A stretch of DNA of 64,000 nt from Alicyclobacillus contaminans DSM 17975 (GCF_000429525.1 NZ_AUCA01000014.1:1-64000); one strand, 5' to 3'. Shown: positions 52,294 through 61,733, numbered from the stretch's first letter. Translations and numbers: made by a program. The notes: generated by a model from the sequence alone, not told the origin.

Positions 52294-53078
52294 CAGACGC
52301 AGCAAAAGTATATCTGGTGGGCGCCGGCCCCGGCAGCCCAGATCTGATCACGGTGCGCGGACTCCGATTGCTCCAGCGGGCGGATGTGGTGGTCTACACC
52401 GACAGCCTGGTCTCCGAAGAACTCGTCGCCGAGGCCAATCCCGCAGCCGTCGTGCATCGAAGCGCCGGCATGATCCTCGAAGACATCATCGATGTGATGG
52501 CCGACGCAGTGACTGCGGGTAAGGTGGTGGTGCGGCTGCACACGGGCGATCCGGCCGTGTTCGGCGCAACCCTGGAGCAGATGGTCAGACTTCGGCAACG
52601 CGGCATCCCCTACGAGATTGTCCCCGGTGTCAGTTCGGTCTTTGCGGCGGCGGCCATCCTCGAAGCGGAGCTCACCGTTCCGGAGTTGACCCAGACGGTC
52701 ATCCTCACGCGGATGGGCGGGCGAACGCCCGTACCCGAGCGGGAGCAGTTGCGCGACTTGGCGGCGCATCACACGACCATTGCGCTGTATCTCAGCGCGA
52801 CGTTGGCCAAGCGAGCGGTGGACGAACTGTACGCCGCAGGCTGGGCGCCCGACACACCGGCGGCCGTCGTCCAGAAAGCAACCTGGCCGGATGAGAAAGT
52901 GGTGCGAACCACCCTCCGCGACCTGGTGCGCGCAATGGGCGACGCACACATTACGAGCCACGCCATGATTCTCGTGGGTTGGGCGCTCCATCCAGCGTTG
53001 CGGGACAATCCGGCCCACCGGTCAAAGTTGTACGACGCCTCCTTCACCCACCGATTCCGGCGGGGGGTGTCGCGATAA
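52290..53078 (+). CDS. cbiF: Cobalt-precorrin-4 C11-methyltransferase
   Basis: This 262-residue SAM enzyme methylates C11. It shows YLVGAGPGSPDLITVRG near 8, VVYTDSLVSEEL near 34, RLHTGDPAVFGATLEQ near 82, YEIVPGVSSVFAAAA near 109 and LTRMGGRTPVPE near 138, all typical of CbiF/CobM. It ends in TAATG, overlapping cbiG by one base. Confidence 0.94.
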   Translation: MTDAAKVYLVGAGPGSPDLITVRGLRLLQRADVVVYTDSLVSEELVAEANPAAVVHRSAGMILEDIIDVMADAVTAGKVVVRLHTGDPAVFGATLEQMVRLRQRGIPYEIVPGVSSVFAAAAILEAELTVPELTQTVILTRMGGRTPVPEREQLRDLAAHHTTIALYLSATLAKRAVDELYAAGWAPDTPAAVVQKATWPDEKVVRTTLRDLVRAMGDAHITSHAMILVGWALHPALRDNPAHRSKLYDASFTHRFRRGVSR

Positions 53079-54199
53079 TGCGAGATGCCACAGCGGCTGT
53101 GGTCGCCATCACCAAACACGGAACGGCCATCGCCCGGCGACTCCAGGATGCCCTGCCGGACGTGGACGTGTACTATCCAGCAAAATTCGCGGCCGGAGAC
53201 GAACGGGAACGCGGTATCCATCTGTTTGAAGGGTCGGTGGTGAACCACGTCCCGGAACTGTTCCGTCAGTACCGGGGTCTGGTCGGGATCTTCTCGCTCG
53301 GCGCCATGGTTCGTCTGATTGCACCCCTGTTGCGCGACAAGAAGTCCGATCCGGCCGTGGTCGTGGTCGATGATCGCGCGGAACACGCCATCAGCGTGCT
53401 GTCCGGACACCTCGGCGGAGCCAACCGGCTCACGCAGCGGGTCGCCTCCGCACTCGGCGCAAAGCCGGTCATCACCACCGCGTCCGACGTGAATCGGACG
53501 TTGGCGGTGGATTTGTTGGGGCAAGCGCATGGCTGGGTCATTGAAAACTTTGATCAGGTCACGACGGTCAGCGCGGCGGTGGTCAACGAAGAGCGCGTGC
53601 ACATCATTCAGGAGGCGGGCGAGACGGATTGGTGGCCGTACGAGAACCCTCTCCCGCCGCATTTGCGCGTGTTTTCCTCGCTGTCCGAAGCACGGCAAAC
53701 GCCGAGAGACGCAGCGTTGCTCATCACGCCGCGCCTGCTCGCGGCTGAGGAGTCTGCGGAGTGGCTGCAGCGCGGTGTCCTGTATCGGCCGAAGGTGCTC
53801 GTGCTCGGCATCGGCTGCAACCGCGGAACGGACGTCGAAGAACTGGACCAGGTGATCCGGGACACGCTCCTGGCCCATCGATTGTCCATTCTCAGCGTGC
53901 GAAACGTGGCGACCATTGACTTGAAAGCGAACGAAGCCGGGTTGTTGGCGCTGTGCGAACGGTACGGTTGGCCGCTCGTGACCTATCGCGCGGAACAGTT
54001 GAACACCGTGCCGCTGCCGCACCCGTCGGAAACGGTGTATCGCTACGTCGGCGCCTACGGAGTGTGTGAACCCGCAGCGCGGTTGTCAGCCGGAGCCGAT
54101 GACTGGCTGGTGGAAAAAGTCCGCCGGGGAAACGTCACCTTGTCCATCTGCCAGGTGCCGTTTCTCGATGAGCGGCGCAAAGGAGCACAGCCAAGATGA
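53078..54199 (+). CDS. cbiG: Cobalt-precorrin-5A hydrolase
   Basis: This 373-residue enzyme opens the delta-lactone and releases the C2 unit as acetaldehyde in the early-cobalt route. It has an N-terminal domain (GIFSLGAMVRLIAPLL-type, near 68, and DRAEHAISVLSGHLGGANRLT in two parts near 97), a linker, and a C-terminal domain starting VLVLGIGCNRGT near 240. CbiG is, with CbiD, a marker of the anaerobic-type pathway. The stop overlaps cbiA by 4 nt. Confidence 0.92.
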   Translation: MRDATAAVVAITKHGTAIARRLQDALPDVDVYYPAKFAAGDERERGIHLFEGSVVNHVPELFRQYRGLVGIFSLGAMVRLIAPLLRDKKSDPAVVVVDDRAEHAISVLSGHLGGANRLTQRVASALGAKPVITTASDVNRTLAVDLLGQAHGWVIENFDQVTTVSAAVVNEERVHIIQEAGETDWWPYENPLPPHLRVFSSLSEARQTPRDAALLITPRLLAAEESAEWLQRGVLYRPKVLVLGIGCNRGTDVEELDQVIRDTLLAHRLSILSVRNVATIDLKANEAGLLALCERYGWPLVTYRAEQLNTVPLPHPSETVYRYVGAYGVCEPAARLSAGADDWLVEKVRRGNVTLSICQVPFLDERRKGAQPR

Positions 54200-55614
54200 T
54201 GAAACCGAGATTGATGATTGCCGGTACCCACAGCGGTGCGGGAAAGACCACGGTGACCCTCGGCCTGATGGCCGCCCTGCGCCGGCGCGGGTACCAGGTG
54301 CAGGGATTCAAGGTGGGGCCGGACTACATCGACCCGAGCTACCATACGGCCATCACCGGCAGACCGTCGCGAAATCTGGATCCGTGGATGATGGGCGAGG
54401 CAGCGGTCCGCGAGGTGTTTCACCGCGGCAGCGACGACTGCGATATTGCCGTTGTGGAAGGGGTCATGGGGTTGTTCGACGGCCGCGATCCGCGTTCGGA
54501 CGAAGGCAGCGCGGCCCACGTCAGCCGGCTGCTCGATATCCCGGTGATACTGGTCATGGACGCGGCGAGCATGGCGCGCAGCGCGGCTGCCGTGGTGCTC
54601 GGCTTTCAACAGATGCAGCCGACGGTGCCGTTGGCTGGGGTGATTCCCAACCGCGTGGGTGGGCAGCGGCACTACGAACTGGTGGAGACAGCCATCTCGT
54701 CGGTCAGTTCGGTCCCTGTGTTTGGCTACCTCACCACACACCCGGAGCTGCAGCTGCCGGAACGCCACCTCGGCCTCATTCCCGCCCTGGAGCGCGGTGA
54801 ATTGGAGGACCTGTTTACCGCGTTGGCCGCGGTTGTGGAGGAAACGATAGACGTCGATGGCTTGCTCGCAGCCGCCCGTCGCGCCCCCGCTCTTGCGCCG
54901 GTGGATCCGGTATTGTTTCGACCGCCTGCGGAACGGCCGCAGGTCACCGTGGCCATCGCGCGCGACCACGCGTTCAACTTCTACTACCCGGAAAATTTGG
55001 AGTTGCTCGCCTGGCACGGAGCGGAGTTGGTCGAATTTCGTCCACTGGCCGGGGAGTGCATTCCGGATGGCGCCGACGGCGTCTACTTCGGCGGGGGGTT
55101 TCCGGAAGAGTTCGCGGACCAGTTGAGCCAACATAACGCGCTGCGGGCGCAGCTTCAGCGGCTTGCTGCCGACGGCATGCCCATTTACGGGGAGTGCGGA
55201 GGTTTCATGTATCTCACGGCTTCGCTCACGGACAGGCACGGCCAAAGCCATCCGATGGCCAACCTGCTGCCCGCCAGCGTGCGGATGCAGCATCGTCTGC
55301 AGGCGCTCGGCTATCGCGAAGTCACCGCGCTGACCGACAATCTGTTGTTGGCGGCTGGAGAACAAGCGCGCGGACACGAGTTTCACTATTCCACCGCGAC
55401 CATGGATGCGCCGAACGCATGGCCCTACGCCTATCACAGCCAGGGGCTGCGCGGCAGCGGGCGCGAGGGGTACGCCAGGGACAACATCCTGGCCGGATAC
55501 ACGCATTTGCACTTTGCATCGAATCCCAACCTCGCCCCGCGGTTTGTTGCAGCCTGTGCTGCGTACCGTGCCCGGCGACAGTCGGATGGAAAGGAGTGGC
55601 CTGGATGCGAATGA
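54196..55614 (+). CDS. cbiA: Cobyrinate a,c-diamide synthase
   Basis: This 472-residue glutamine amidotransferase amidates the a and c side chains of cobyrinate. The ATP-binding loop GTHSGAGKTT is near residue 10, KVGPDYIDPSYH near 40 and the triad-type amidotransferase Cys in YGECGGFMYL near 333; GHEFHYS near 393 completes the site. AAGGAG lies 12 nt upstream, so ATG 54196 or the in-frame ATG 54199 may be used. It overlaps the permease gene by 10 nt. Confidence 0.94.
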   Translation: MMKPRLMIAGTHSGAGKTTVTLGLMAALRRRGYQVQGFKVGPDYIDPSYHTAITGRPSRNLDPWMMGEAAVREVFHRGSDDCDIAVVEGVMGLFDGRDPRSDEGSAAHVSRLLDIPVILVMDAASMARSAAAVVLGFQQMQPTVPLAGVIPNRVGGQRHYELVETAISSVSSVPVFGYLTTHPELQLPERHLGLIPALERGELEDLFTALAAVVEETIDVDGLLAAARRAPALAPVDPVLFRPPAERPQVTVAIARDHAFNFYYPENLELLAWHGAELVEFRPLAGECIPDGADGVYFGGGFPEEFADQLSQHNALRAQLQRLAADGMPIYGECGGFMYLTASLTDRHGQSHPMANLLPASVRMQHRLQALGYREVTALTDNLLLAAGEQARGHEFHYSTATMDAPNAWPYAYHSQGLRGSGREGYARDNILAGYTHLHFASNPNLAPRFVAACAAYRARRQSDGKEWPGCE

Positions 55615-56582
55615 GACACCCATCGCGCGGACTGGTGGGGGGTGTCGTCCTGCTGCAGGTGTTGACCGTCGCCGGGTTGTTCATCCTGTGGGAACACGCA
55701 CCTTCCCTGCTCGCCGTGGGGATGGTGGCCTACACGTTCGGTCTGCGCCACGCGGTGGATGCGGATCATATTGCAGCCATCGACAACACCACGCGAAAGC
55801 TGGTGGGCGAAGGGAAACGCCCGTTCTCCATTGGACTATACTTTTCTTTGGGCCACTCGTCGGTCGTGTTTGTGCTCACCCTGCTCACCGCGGTATCGGT
55901 TCAAGCGTTCGCGGCCGCAGGGGCGGCCGCCGAGCGAATTGGGTACATTGGAACCATCATCTCGGGACTCTATCTGTGTCTGGTCGGAGCCGCGAACGTG
56001 GGTCCGTTTTGGCAGTCGGTCCGCGCCTTGCTGCGCGGCGCCGGTACGGAAGGGATGGGGGCATCCGGTCGAGGAGGACTGTGGTCGAAAGCGTTTGACC
56101 GGGTCCTCCGGTCGATTCCCGATGGACCGCACATGTTTTGGGTGGGGCTTTTGTTCGGGCTCGGGTTTGAAACCGCGACCGAGATTGCACTGCTCGCCAT
56201 CTCTGCTTCCTCCGCCGCTCGCGGTGTGCCCATCTGGCAGGTGATGGTTCTGCCGCTGGCGTTCGCCGCGGGCATGAGCCTGGTGGATGCCGCCGACGGC
56301 GTGTTGATGACCATGACGTACGAATGGGCTCAGGCCAGCCGGCGGACACAGCACGTCTACAACGCCATTGTCACGGGGTTGTCCGTGATGGCCGCGTTTG
56401 GCGTGGGCACCGTGGAATGGCTGCAGGTGGCGGTGAACGGGCGGACTACGGGGGTGCCCTGGTTGGATGGATTGTTGCGCATCCCGTTCGGCTGGCTGGG
56501 GGCGGGCATTGTCGCCGTCTTCGCCGTTCTGTTTCTCTACCTGGCTTGGCAGAGAAGAGTCGACCCATCTCCGGAATCATGA
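55605..56582 (+). CDS. Nickel/cobalt permease (NiCoT, HoxN/NixA type)
   Basis: This 325-residue protein has about eight membrane helices. The family signature RHAVDADHIAAIDN is at residues 48-61 (HX4DH metal site), with LGHSSVVFVLT near 83 and GLGFETATEI near 185. It imports nickel or cobalt; its place between cbiA and cobQ, under the cobalamin riboswitch, favours cobalt. It takes the place of the CbiMNQO importer common in other cobalamin operons. ATG 55605 has GAAAGGAGTGG upstream. Confidence 0.92.
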   Translation: MRMRHPSRGLVGGVVLLQVLTVAGLFILWEHAPSLLAVGMVAYTFGLRHAVDADHIAAIDNTTRKLVGEGKRPFSIGLYFSLGHSSVVFVLTLLTAVSVQAFAAAGAAAERIGYIGTIISGLYLCLVGAANVGPFWQSVRALLRGAGTEGMGASGRGGLWSKAFDRVLRSIPDGPHMFWVGLLFGLGFETATEIALLAISASSAARGVPIWQVMVLPLAFAAGMSLVDAADGVLMTMTYEWAQASRRTQHVYNAIVTGLSVMAAFGVGTVEWLQVAVNGRTTGVPWLDGLLRIPFGWLGAGIVAVFAVLFLYLAWQRRVDPSPES

Positions 56583-56617
56583 CGAACAAGCGAACGAGTG
56601 TGAAGGAGAGGACTGCG

Positions 56618-58174
56618 ATGGCATCCAGTGTCATGGTGATGGGCACCGCTTCCAATGTGGGCAAGAGCATTCTCTGCACCGCTCTTTGCCGCATTCTCCA
56701 CGAGGATGGGTACAGCGTGGCGCCGTTCAAGGCGCAGAATATGTCCCTCAACTCTGCGGCCACGCCGAGCGGGCGGGAGATTGGACGCGCGCAGGCGGTC
56801 CAGGCGGAGGCCTGCGGGATTTTGCCGAATGAGCACATGAACCCCGTGCTGTTGAAGCCAACCGGCCGCCATCAGACGCAGGTGGTGGTGCAGGGGAGAG
56901 TGTATAAAACCACCTCGGCCAGGGACTATTTGGAGAACCGATTGGATGACGTATGGGAGGCGGTGGTGGACAGCTACCGCTTCCTGGCGGACAGATACGA
57001 ATGGATTGTCATTGAAGGCGCTGGCAGCCCGGTCGAAATGAACCTCAAGCCGAGAGACATCGCCAACGTCCGCACGGCGGAGTTGGCCGACGCGCACGTG
57101 CTGTTGGTGGCGGACATCGACCGCGGCGGCGTGTTCGCCTCCATCGTGGGTACGCTGCAGCTGCTCGAGCCAAGCGAACGCGCCCGCGTCAAGGGCATCA
57201 TCATCAACAAATTTCGCGGAGACCGTTCCCTGTTTACCGACGGGATTCGCTGGATTGAGTCCTACACCGGCGTCCCCGTGCTTGGGGTGCTGCCCTTTCT
57301 GCCCGACTTGAACATCGAAGCGGAGGATTCCGTCGCATTGGAGGAAGCGCGGTATCGACTGCCGGCAGCGGATGGCGCCGTGCGTGTGGCTGTGATTCAA
57401 CTGCCGCACATGGCCAATTTCACCGATTTCGATCCGCTCTTCCTGACCCCCGGCGTGACCGTCCGTTTCGTGCAAACTCCAGCAGAGCTCGAGGACGTTC
57501 ACGCGATCATCCTTCCCGGCAGCAAGGACACGCTGATGGATGGCCTGTGGCTCCAGGAAACCGGCTTGTCCGCAGCGCTCGCTGAACGGCGGGCCGCTGG
57601 CTGCCACATTGTCGGGATTTGCGGTGGATTTCAGCTGCTTGGTCAACGGATTCTCGATCCGGACCACTGGGAAGGGCCCATCGACGAAGTGGCGGGGTTG
57701 GGGTGGCTGCCCGTGGTGACCACCATGACCGGAAGCAAACGCACCATGCCCGTCACCGGGCGGGTGTTGGGACCGCTCGGCCCCATGCCGGTGGAAGGCT
57801 ACGAAATCCATATGGGGCGGACGGAACGGCTCGCCGGAGGGAGTCCGTTTGCACAAGTCCAGTCCCCGGATGGAGACGGTGCGTGGTTTGATGGCGCCGT
57901 GAGCGATGACGGGCGCGTGATGGGCACTTACCTGCACGGCATCTTCCATAACGATCAGTTTCGACGGCGGTGGTTGACCGCCATCTGCCATCAGTTTGGT
58001 TTGCAGGTCCCCGCAGCGCCGGATACCTCGTTTTCGGAGATGAAGTCCGCCGCCCTGCGTCGCCTCTCGTCGGCGGTCCGAGCACATCTGGATATGCCCC
58101 GTTTGTATGGGATCCTTGGGTATGCCCCGAAACGGGGGACACCCGCAGAAACGGGAGGTCCGGCGTTGTCATGA
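56618..58174 (+). CDS. cobQ: Cobyric acid synthase
   Basis: This 518-residue amidotransferase amidates side chains b, d, e and g of adenosylcobyrinate diamide. It shows GTASNVGKSILCTALCR near 9, FKAQNMSLNS near 38, the DIDRGGVFAS block near 165, the nucleophile in GICGGFQLLG near 333 and GTYLHGIFHN near 435. ATG 56618 has AAGGAGAGG 7 nt upstream. The stop overlaps cobC (ATGA). Confidence 0.95.
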   Translation: MASSVMVMGTASNVGKSILCTALCRILHEDGYSVAPFKAQNMSLNSAATPSGREIGRAQAVQAEACGILPNEHMNPVLLKPTGRHQTQVVVQGRVYKTTSARDYLENRLDDVWEAVVDSYRFLADRYEWIVIEGAGSPVEMNLKPRDIANVRTAELADAHVLLVADIDRGGVFASIVGTLQLLEPSERARVKGIIINKFRGDRSLFTDGIRWIESYTGVPVLGVLPFLPDLNIEAEDSVALEEARYRLPAADGAVRVAVIQLPHMANFTDFDPLFLTPGVTVRFVQTPAELEDVHAIILPGSKDTLMDGLWLQETGLSAALAERRAAGCHIVGICGGFQLLGQRILDPDHWEGPIDEVAGLGWLPVVTTMTGSKRTMPVTGRVLGPLGPMPVEGYEIHMGRTERLAGGSPFAQVQSPDGDGAWFDGAVSDDGRVMGTYLHGIFHNDQFRRRWLTAICHQFGLQVPAAPDTSFSEMKSAALRRLSSAVRAHLDMPRLYGILGYAPKRGTPAETGGPALS

Positions 58175-58731
58175 ACATTACGTTTATCCGACACGGAGAA
58201 AGCGAGTGGAACCAACTGGGCAGGATTCAAGGGAATTTGGATATCCCGCTGTCCCATCGCGGACGCCGCCGGGTGGATGAGGTGGCGGGGGCGCTGTGGC
58301 GGCCAGCCATTCAGGTGATTTGGACGAGCCCGCTCGCGCGGGCACAGGAAACCGCCCGCCGCATCGCCGCGCAGTGGCAACGTCGAGGATGGCGCGGCAG
58401 CCTTCGGATACAACCAGATTTGCGAGAACGATGTTACGGCGTGTTCCAAGGACAGGTGCTGCAGAACTCAGGCGTACAGGACGAGGCGAGCATCATGGGG
58501 CCCGGCGTGGAGCCGTGGGCGGATGTCATGGTGCGGGTGGAACGCGCGCTGGGCGACATCTGCAGCGCACCGGGAGACGCACTCGTGGTGGTGCACGGCG
58601 GCTGGCTGAAGGCGTTGTTTGCCCGACTTGGCAAAGAGGAGGAGACGCGCGGCGCGGATGTGCCCAACCTGTGGCCGTGGACCGTGCCGCGCCAACAATT
58701 GTTTCCGACGCACACAGGAGGGATGGATTAA
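58171..58731 (+). CDS. cobC: Alpha-ribazole phosphatase-like histidine phosphatase
   Basis: This 186-residue phosphoglycerate-mutase-fold protein has the catalytic RHGES near residue 7, TSPLARAQETA near 53, ERCYGVFQG near 86 and VVHGGWLKAL near 138. In this operon it most likely removes phosphate from alpha-ribazole-5'-phosphate or cobalamin-5'-phosphate. Specificity cannot be read from sequence and other small phosphate esters are possible. It overlaps cobQ by 4 nt and abuts cobT-bluB. Confidence 0.8.
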   Translation: MNITFIRHGESEWNQLGRIQGNLDIPLSHRGRRRVDEVAGALWRPAIQVIWTSPLARAQETARRIAAQWQRRGWRGSLRIQPDLRERCYGVFQGQVLQNSGVQDEASIMGPGVEPWADVMVRVERALGDICSAPGDALVVVHGGWLKALFARLGKEEETRGADVPNLWPWTVPRQQLFPTHTGGMD

Positions 58732-60492
58732 GTGGACCGGAAAGAAATGACGGACACGGTGGACAGCGGGGAATGGGCCGCCCATCGAGCGCGGGAGAGA
58801 CTGGACAACCTCACGAAACCATTGGGAAGCCTGGGAGATTTGGAATCGTTGATCACGCGCCTGGCCGCCATTACCACCACGCCCATTCCTCGCCTGCAAC
58901 GGCCTGTGTGTCTGGTGTTCGCTGCCGATCACGGCGTGGTTCTGGAAGGCGTATCGGCGTACGAAGGCAAGGTCACGGAAGAGATGGCGGTCAACGTGTG
59001 CATGGGCGGATCGGTCAGCAGCGTGTTTGCGCGAACGCTCGACATTCCGCTCACGCTGGTGGACGTGGGCATCCGAAGCACCGTCCGCCACCCCGCTGCC
59101 GTCGTGCGCAAGGTGGCCGCGGGCACGCGCAATTTTGTGCACGAACCGGCCATGACAGTGGATGAAGCCAAGTCGGCTGTGCAGGTTGGAGAGGACATGG
59201 CCGAACAGTGCATCGACGCGGGACACGACGTGTTGTTGCTGGGAGAACTCGGCATTGGCAACACCACGTCGGCCAGCGCGATGGCGGCCATGCTGCTCGC
59301 GTGCCCCGTCCACGAGGTGGTGGGGATGGGCAGCGGCCTCGACACAGAAGGACTGGAGCGCAAACGGCGCGTGGTGGAACGAGCCGTGGCGCGTCACCAG
59401 CCCGACGTCACCTCCCTCTGGGACGTGCTCGCCAAGGTGGGCGGCCTGGAATTGGCCGCGCTGGCCGGCGCATGTCTGGCGGCCGCGCAGAGGCGGGTGC
59501 CGGTGGTATTGGACGGGTTCATGACGGCGGTGGCGGCGCTCTGGGCGGTGCGGTACAACCCAGCTGTGGCAGAGGTTCTGGTGGCCTCCCATCAGTCGGC
59601 GGAGCCGGGACACCAACGCGTGCTCTCAGCCCTCGGATTGCAGCCCCTGCTGCAACTGAACCTGCGGCTCGGCGAGGGCAGCGGCGCATTGCTCGCATGG
59701 CCGTTGATCCGCTTGGCGTGTTCGGCCATGGCGGAGGTGGCAACCTTCGCTGACGCTCAGGTGAGCAATCCGCACGCAGCGCGCGCGTCGAAGGTTCCAC
59801 CTGCCCAGCCGAATGAGCCGTCGAGGCCTGCGCCGGTCGCGAATGATTTTTCGACCATTGAACGGGACGCGGTGTACAAGGCCATCTTGGCGCGCCGGGA
59901 CATCCGGGTCTTTCTTCCGGACGACATTCCACCGGACGTCCTGCGGCGCATCCTGCTTGCGGGACACCACGCGCCGTCCGTGGGATACATGCAGCCGTGG
60001 AATTTCATCGTCATCCGCAATCGCGAGGTCATTCGAAAATTGCACGCCGTGGTGGATCGGGAACGGGTGCGAGCGGCGGAAAACTACCAGGACTTGCGGC
60101 AGCAGCACTATCTGCGGCTGAAGGTGGAGGGGCTGCTGCAGGCGCCGGTCACGATTTGCGTGACCAACAACCCGGAGCGGGGCGGTCCGCACGTTCTCGG
60201 CCGAAACACAATTCCCGAGACCGATCTGATGTCCACCGCGTGCGCCATCGAAAATATGTGGCTGGCCGCGCGCGCGGAGGGCATCGCCATGGGCTGGGTG
60301 AGCATGTACGAAAAAGCCGACGTCCAGGAGATCCTGAGCATCCCTCCGCACATTGAGCCGGCCGCCCTGCTGAGTTTGGGGTACACGCCGCATTTTCCGG
60401 ATATCCCCTTGTTGGAGCGGGTCGGTTGGAGCGAGCGGTTGCCCTTTTCGGAGATGGTGTTTGAGAACGAGTGGGGGAGGAAATGGCTGTGA
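58732..60492 (+). CDS. cobT-bluB: CobT-BluB fusion: DMB phosphoribosyltransferase and 5,6-dimethylbenzimidazole synthase
   Basis: This 586-residue protein joins CobT (about 1-348) to BluB (about 376-586) through a Pro-rich linker. CobT shows FAADHGVVLEGVSAY near 63, GELGIGNTTSASAM near 171 and the catalytic Glu315 in LGEGSGAL. BluB shows RRDIRVFLPDDIP (388-400), HHAPSVGYMQPWNF (412-425) and MGWVSMYE near 520. BluB breaks down FMN with oxygen to form dimethylbenzimidazole (DMB); CobT converts DMB to alpha-ribazole phosphate. The fusion would pass one product directly to the other. GTG 58732 follows AGGAGGG. Confidence 0.93.
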   Translation: MDRKEMTDTVDSGEWAAHRARERLDNLTKPLGSLGDLESLITRLAAITTTPIPRLQRPVCLVFAADHGVVLEGVSAYEGKVTEEMAVNVCMGGSVSSVFARTLDIPLTLVDVGIRSTVRHPAAVVRKVAAGTRNFVHEPAMTVDEAKSAVQVGEDMAEQCIDAGHDVLLLGELGIGNTTSASAMAAMLLACPVHEVVGMGSGLDTEGLERKRRVVERAVARHQPDVTSLWDVLAKVGGLELAALAGACLAAAQRRVPVVLDGFMTAVAALWAVRYNPAVAEVLVASHQSAEPGHQRVLSALGLQPLLQLNLRLGEGSGALLAWPLIRLACSAMAEVATFADAQVSNPHAARASKVPPAQPNEPSRPAPVANDFSTIERDAVYKAILARRDIRVFLPDDIPPDVLRRILLAGHHAPSVGYMQPWNFIVIRNREVIRKLHAVVDRERVRAAENYQDLRQQHYLRLKVEGLLQAPVTICVTNNPERGGPHVLGRNTIPETDLMSTACAIENMWLAARAEGIAMGWVSMYEKADVQEILSIPPHIEPAALLSLGYTPHFPDIPLLERVGWSERLPFSEMVFENEWGRKWL

Positions 60493-61055
60493 GAATTTAC
60501 ACGCGTGGCGGCGACGAAGGAAAAACAGGACTGATTGGCGGAGTGCGCCGATTCAAGGACGACCTGCGGGTGGAAGCGTACGGCAGCGTGGACGAGGCGG
60601 GCGCGTTCATCGGGTTGGCCGTCAGTTATCTGGAAGCGGACGGCCACCAGGATCTCGTGGATGTCCTGTTGACCGTGCAGCAAACGCTGTGGGACGTGGG
60701 GGCGGACTTGGCCGCGGCCCGCACGGATCGCTACCAGTATCGCACGCCGGAGGACGCGGCAGCGCAGTTGGAGCCGTGGATTGACCGGTACAACCAGGAG
60801 GCGGAGGCGGTTCAGCGATTCATCCTGCGCGGCGGCACGCTGGCCGCGTCCGCCCTGCACGTGGCGTGCACTGTCGTGCGAAGGGCCGAACGGCGTACGG
60901 TTCGACTGATGCAGGTGGAATCGATTCACCCTCCGGTGCTCAGGTACCTGAACCGGTTGTCCGACCTGCTGTTCGTGTTGGCGCGCGTGGCAAACGCGCG
61001 GGCGCAGCGACGCGACGTGGAGTACGTGCACAGCGCGAACGTGTTTCGCGGCTGA
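60489..61055 (+). CDS. pduO: ATP:cob(I)alamin adenosyltransferase, PduO type
   Basis: This 188-residue trimeric enzyme adds the adenosyl ligand to cobalt(I) corrinoids. The ATP-binding N-terminus YTRGGDEGKTGLIGG is at 4-18; VEAYGSVDEAGAFIG near 33, FILRGGTLAASALHVA near 114 and VVRRAERRTVRL near 132 match the family. GTG 60489 is chosen because GGGGGAGG lies 8 nt away and it overlaps the previous stop (GTGA); ATG 60483 would be only 2 nt from that Shine-Dalgarno. Confidence 0.93.
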   Translation: MRIYTRGGDEGKTGLIGGVRRFKDDLRVEAYGSVDEAGAFIGLAVSYLEADGHQDLVDVLLTVQQTLWDVGADLAAARTDRYQYRTPEDAAAQLEPWIDRYNQEAEAVQRFILRGGTLAASALHVACTVVRRAERRTVRLMQVESIHPPVLRYLNRLSDLLFVLARVANARAQRRDVEYVHSANVFRG

Positions 61056-61096
61056 CCTTTGAGAGAGGATTCGATAGAACAAGGAGGGAGCACGGC

Positions 61097-61645
61097 ATGA
61101 CGGTGCTCGTACTGGGCGGTGCACGCAGCGGCAAGAGCCGGTTTGCGGAACGGCTGGCAGCACGCTGGTCGGAGGAAAAAGGACTGCCCGTCACCTATTT
61201 GGCAACGTCGGCACCCATGGTCGAAGATGACGAATGGGCCGAACGCGTTCGCCGGCACCGCCAGCAGCGTCCAGCCACGTGGGCGGTGGCCGAAGTGCCC
61301 ATGGCTGTGGCGGAATGGCTGGCAGCCGTGAAGACGCCCCAGATTGTGTTGGTGGACTGCCTGTCGCTGCTCGTAAACAACTGGTTGTTTCACGAGGGTA
61401 TGGACCGAGACCTGCTGGCAGAGCGACGGCAGGCACTGGTGGACGCGTTGCAAACCACGCCGGCGACGGTGATTGCGGTCAGCAACGAGGTCGGCAGCGG
61501 CATTGTGCCGGAACAGGCGCTGTCTCGTTGCTATCGGGATGAATTGGGCTGGCTGAATCAGCAGGTGACTGCCGTGGCCAGCGCGGTTTACTGGGTGGTG
61601 GCCGGGATTGCCATCGACGTGAAGGCCACGGGTGTGACGATATGA
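61097..61645 (+). CDS. cobU: Adenosylcobinamide kinase / adenosylcobinamide-phosphate guanylyltransferase
   Basis: This 182-residue bifunctional enzyme phosphorylates adenosylcobinamide and adds GMP. The P-loop GGARSGKSRFAE is at residues 7-18; YLATSAPMVEDDEWAERVRRH-type sequence near 34, VDCLSLLVNNWL near 88 and SNEVGSGIVPEQ near 129 follow the family. AAGGAGGGAG lies upstream. It is followed by cbiB after an 88-nt gap with no other gene. Confidence 0.94.
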   Translation: MTVLVLGGARSGKSRFAERLAARWSEEKGLPVTYLATSAPMVEDDEWAERVRRHRQQRPATWAVAEVPMAVAEWLAAVKTPQIVLVDCLSLLVNNWLFHEGMDRDLLAERRQALVDALQTTPATVIAVSNEVGSGIVPEQALSRCYRDELGWLNQQVTAVASAVYWVVAGIAIDVKATGVTI

Positions 61646-61733
61646 TCCGGATGGACCGCACCATCGGCGTACGCCGCGGTGAACGGCCGTCCCCACGCGG
61701 TCCGAAGCGTGGTCCAGGAAGGAAGGACGGTCT

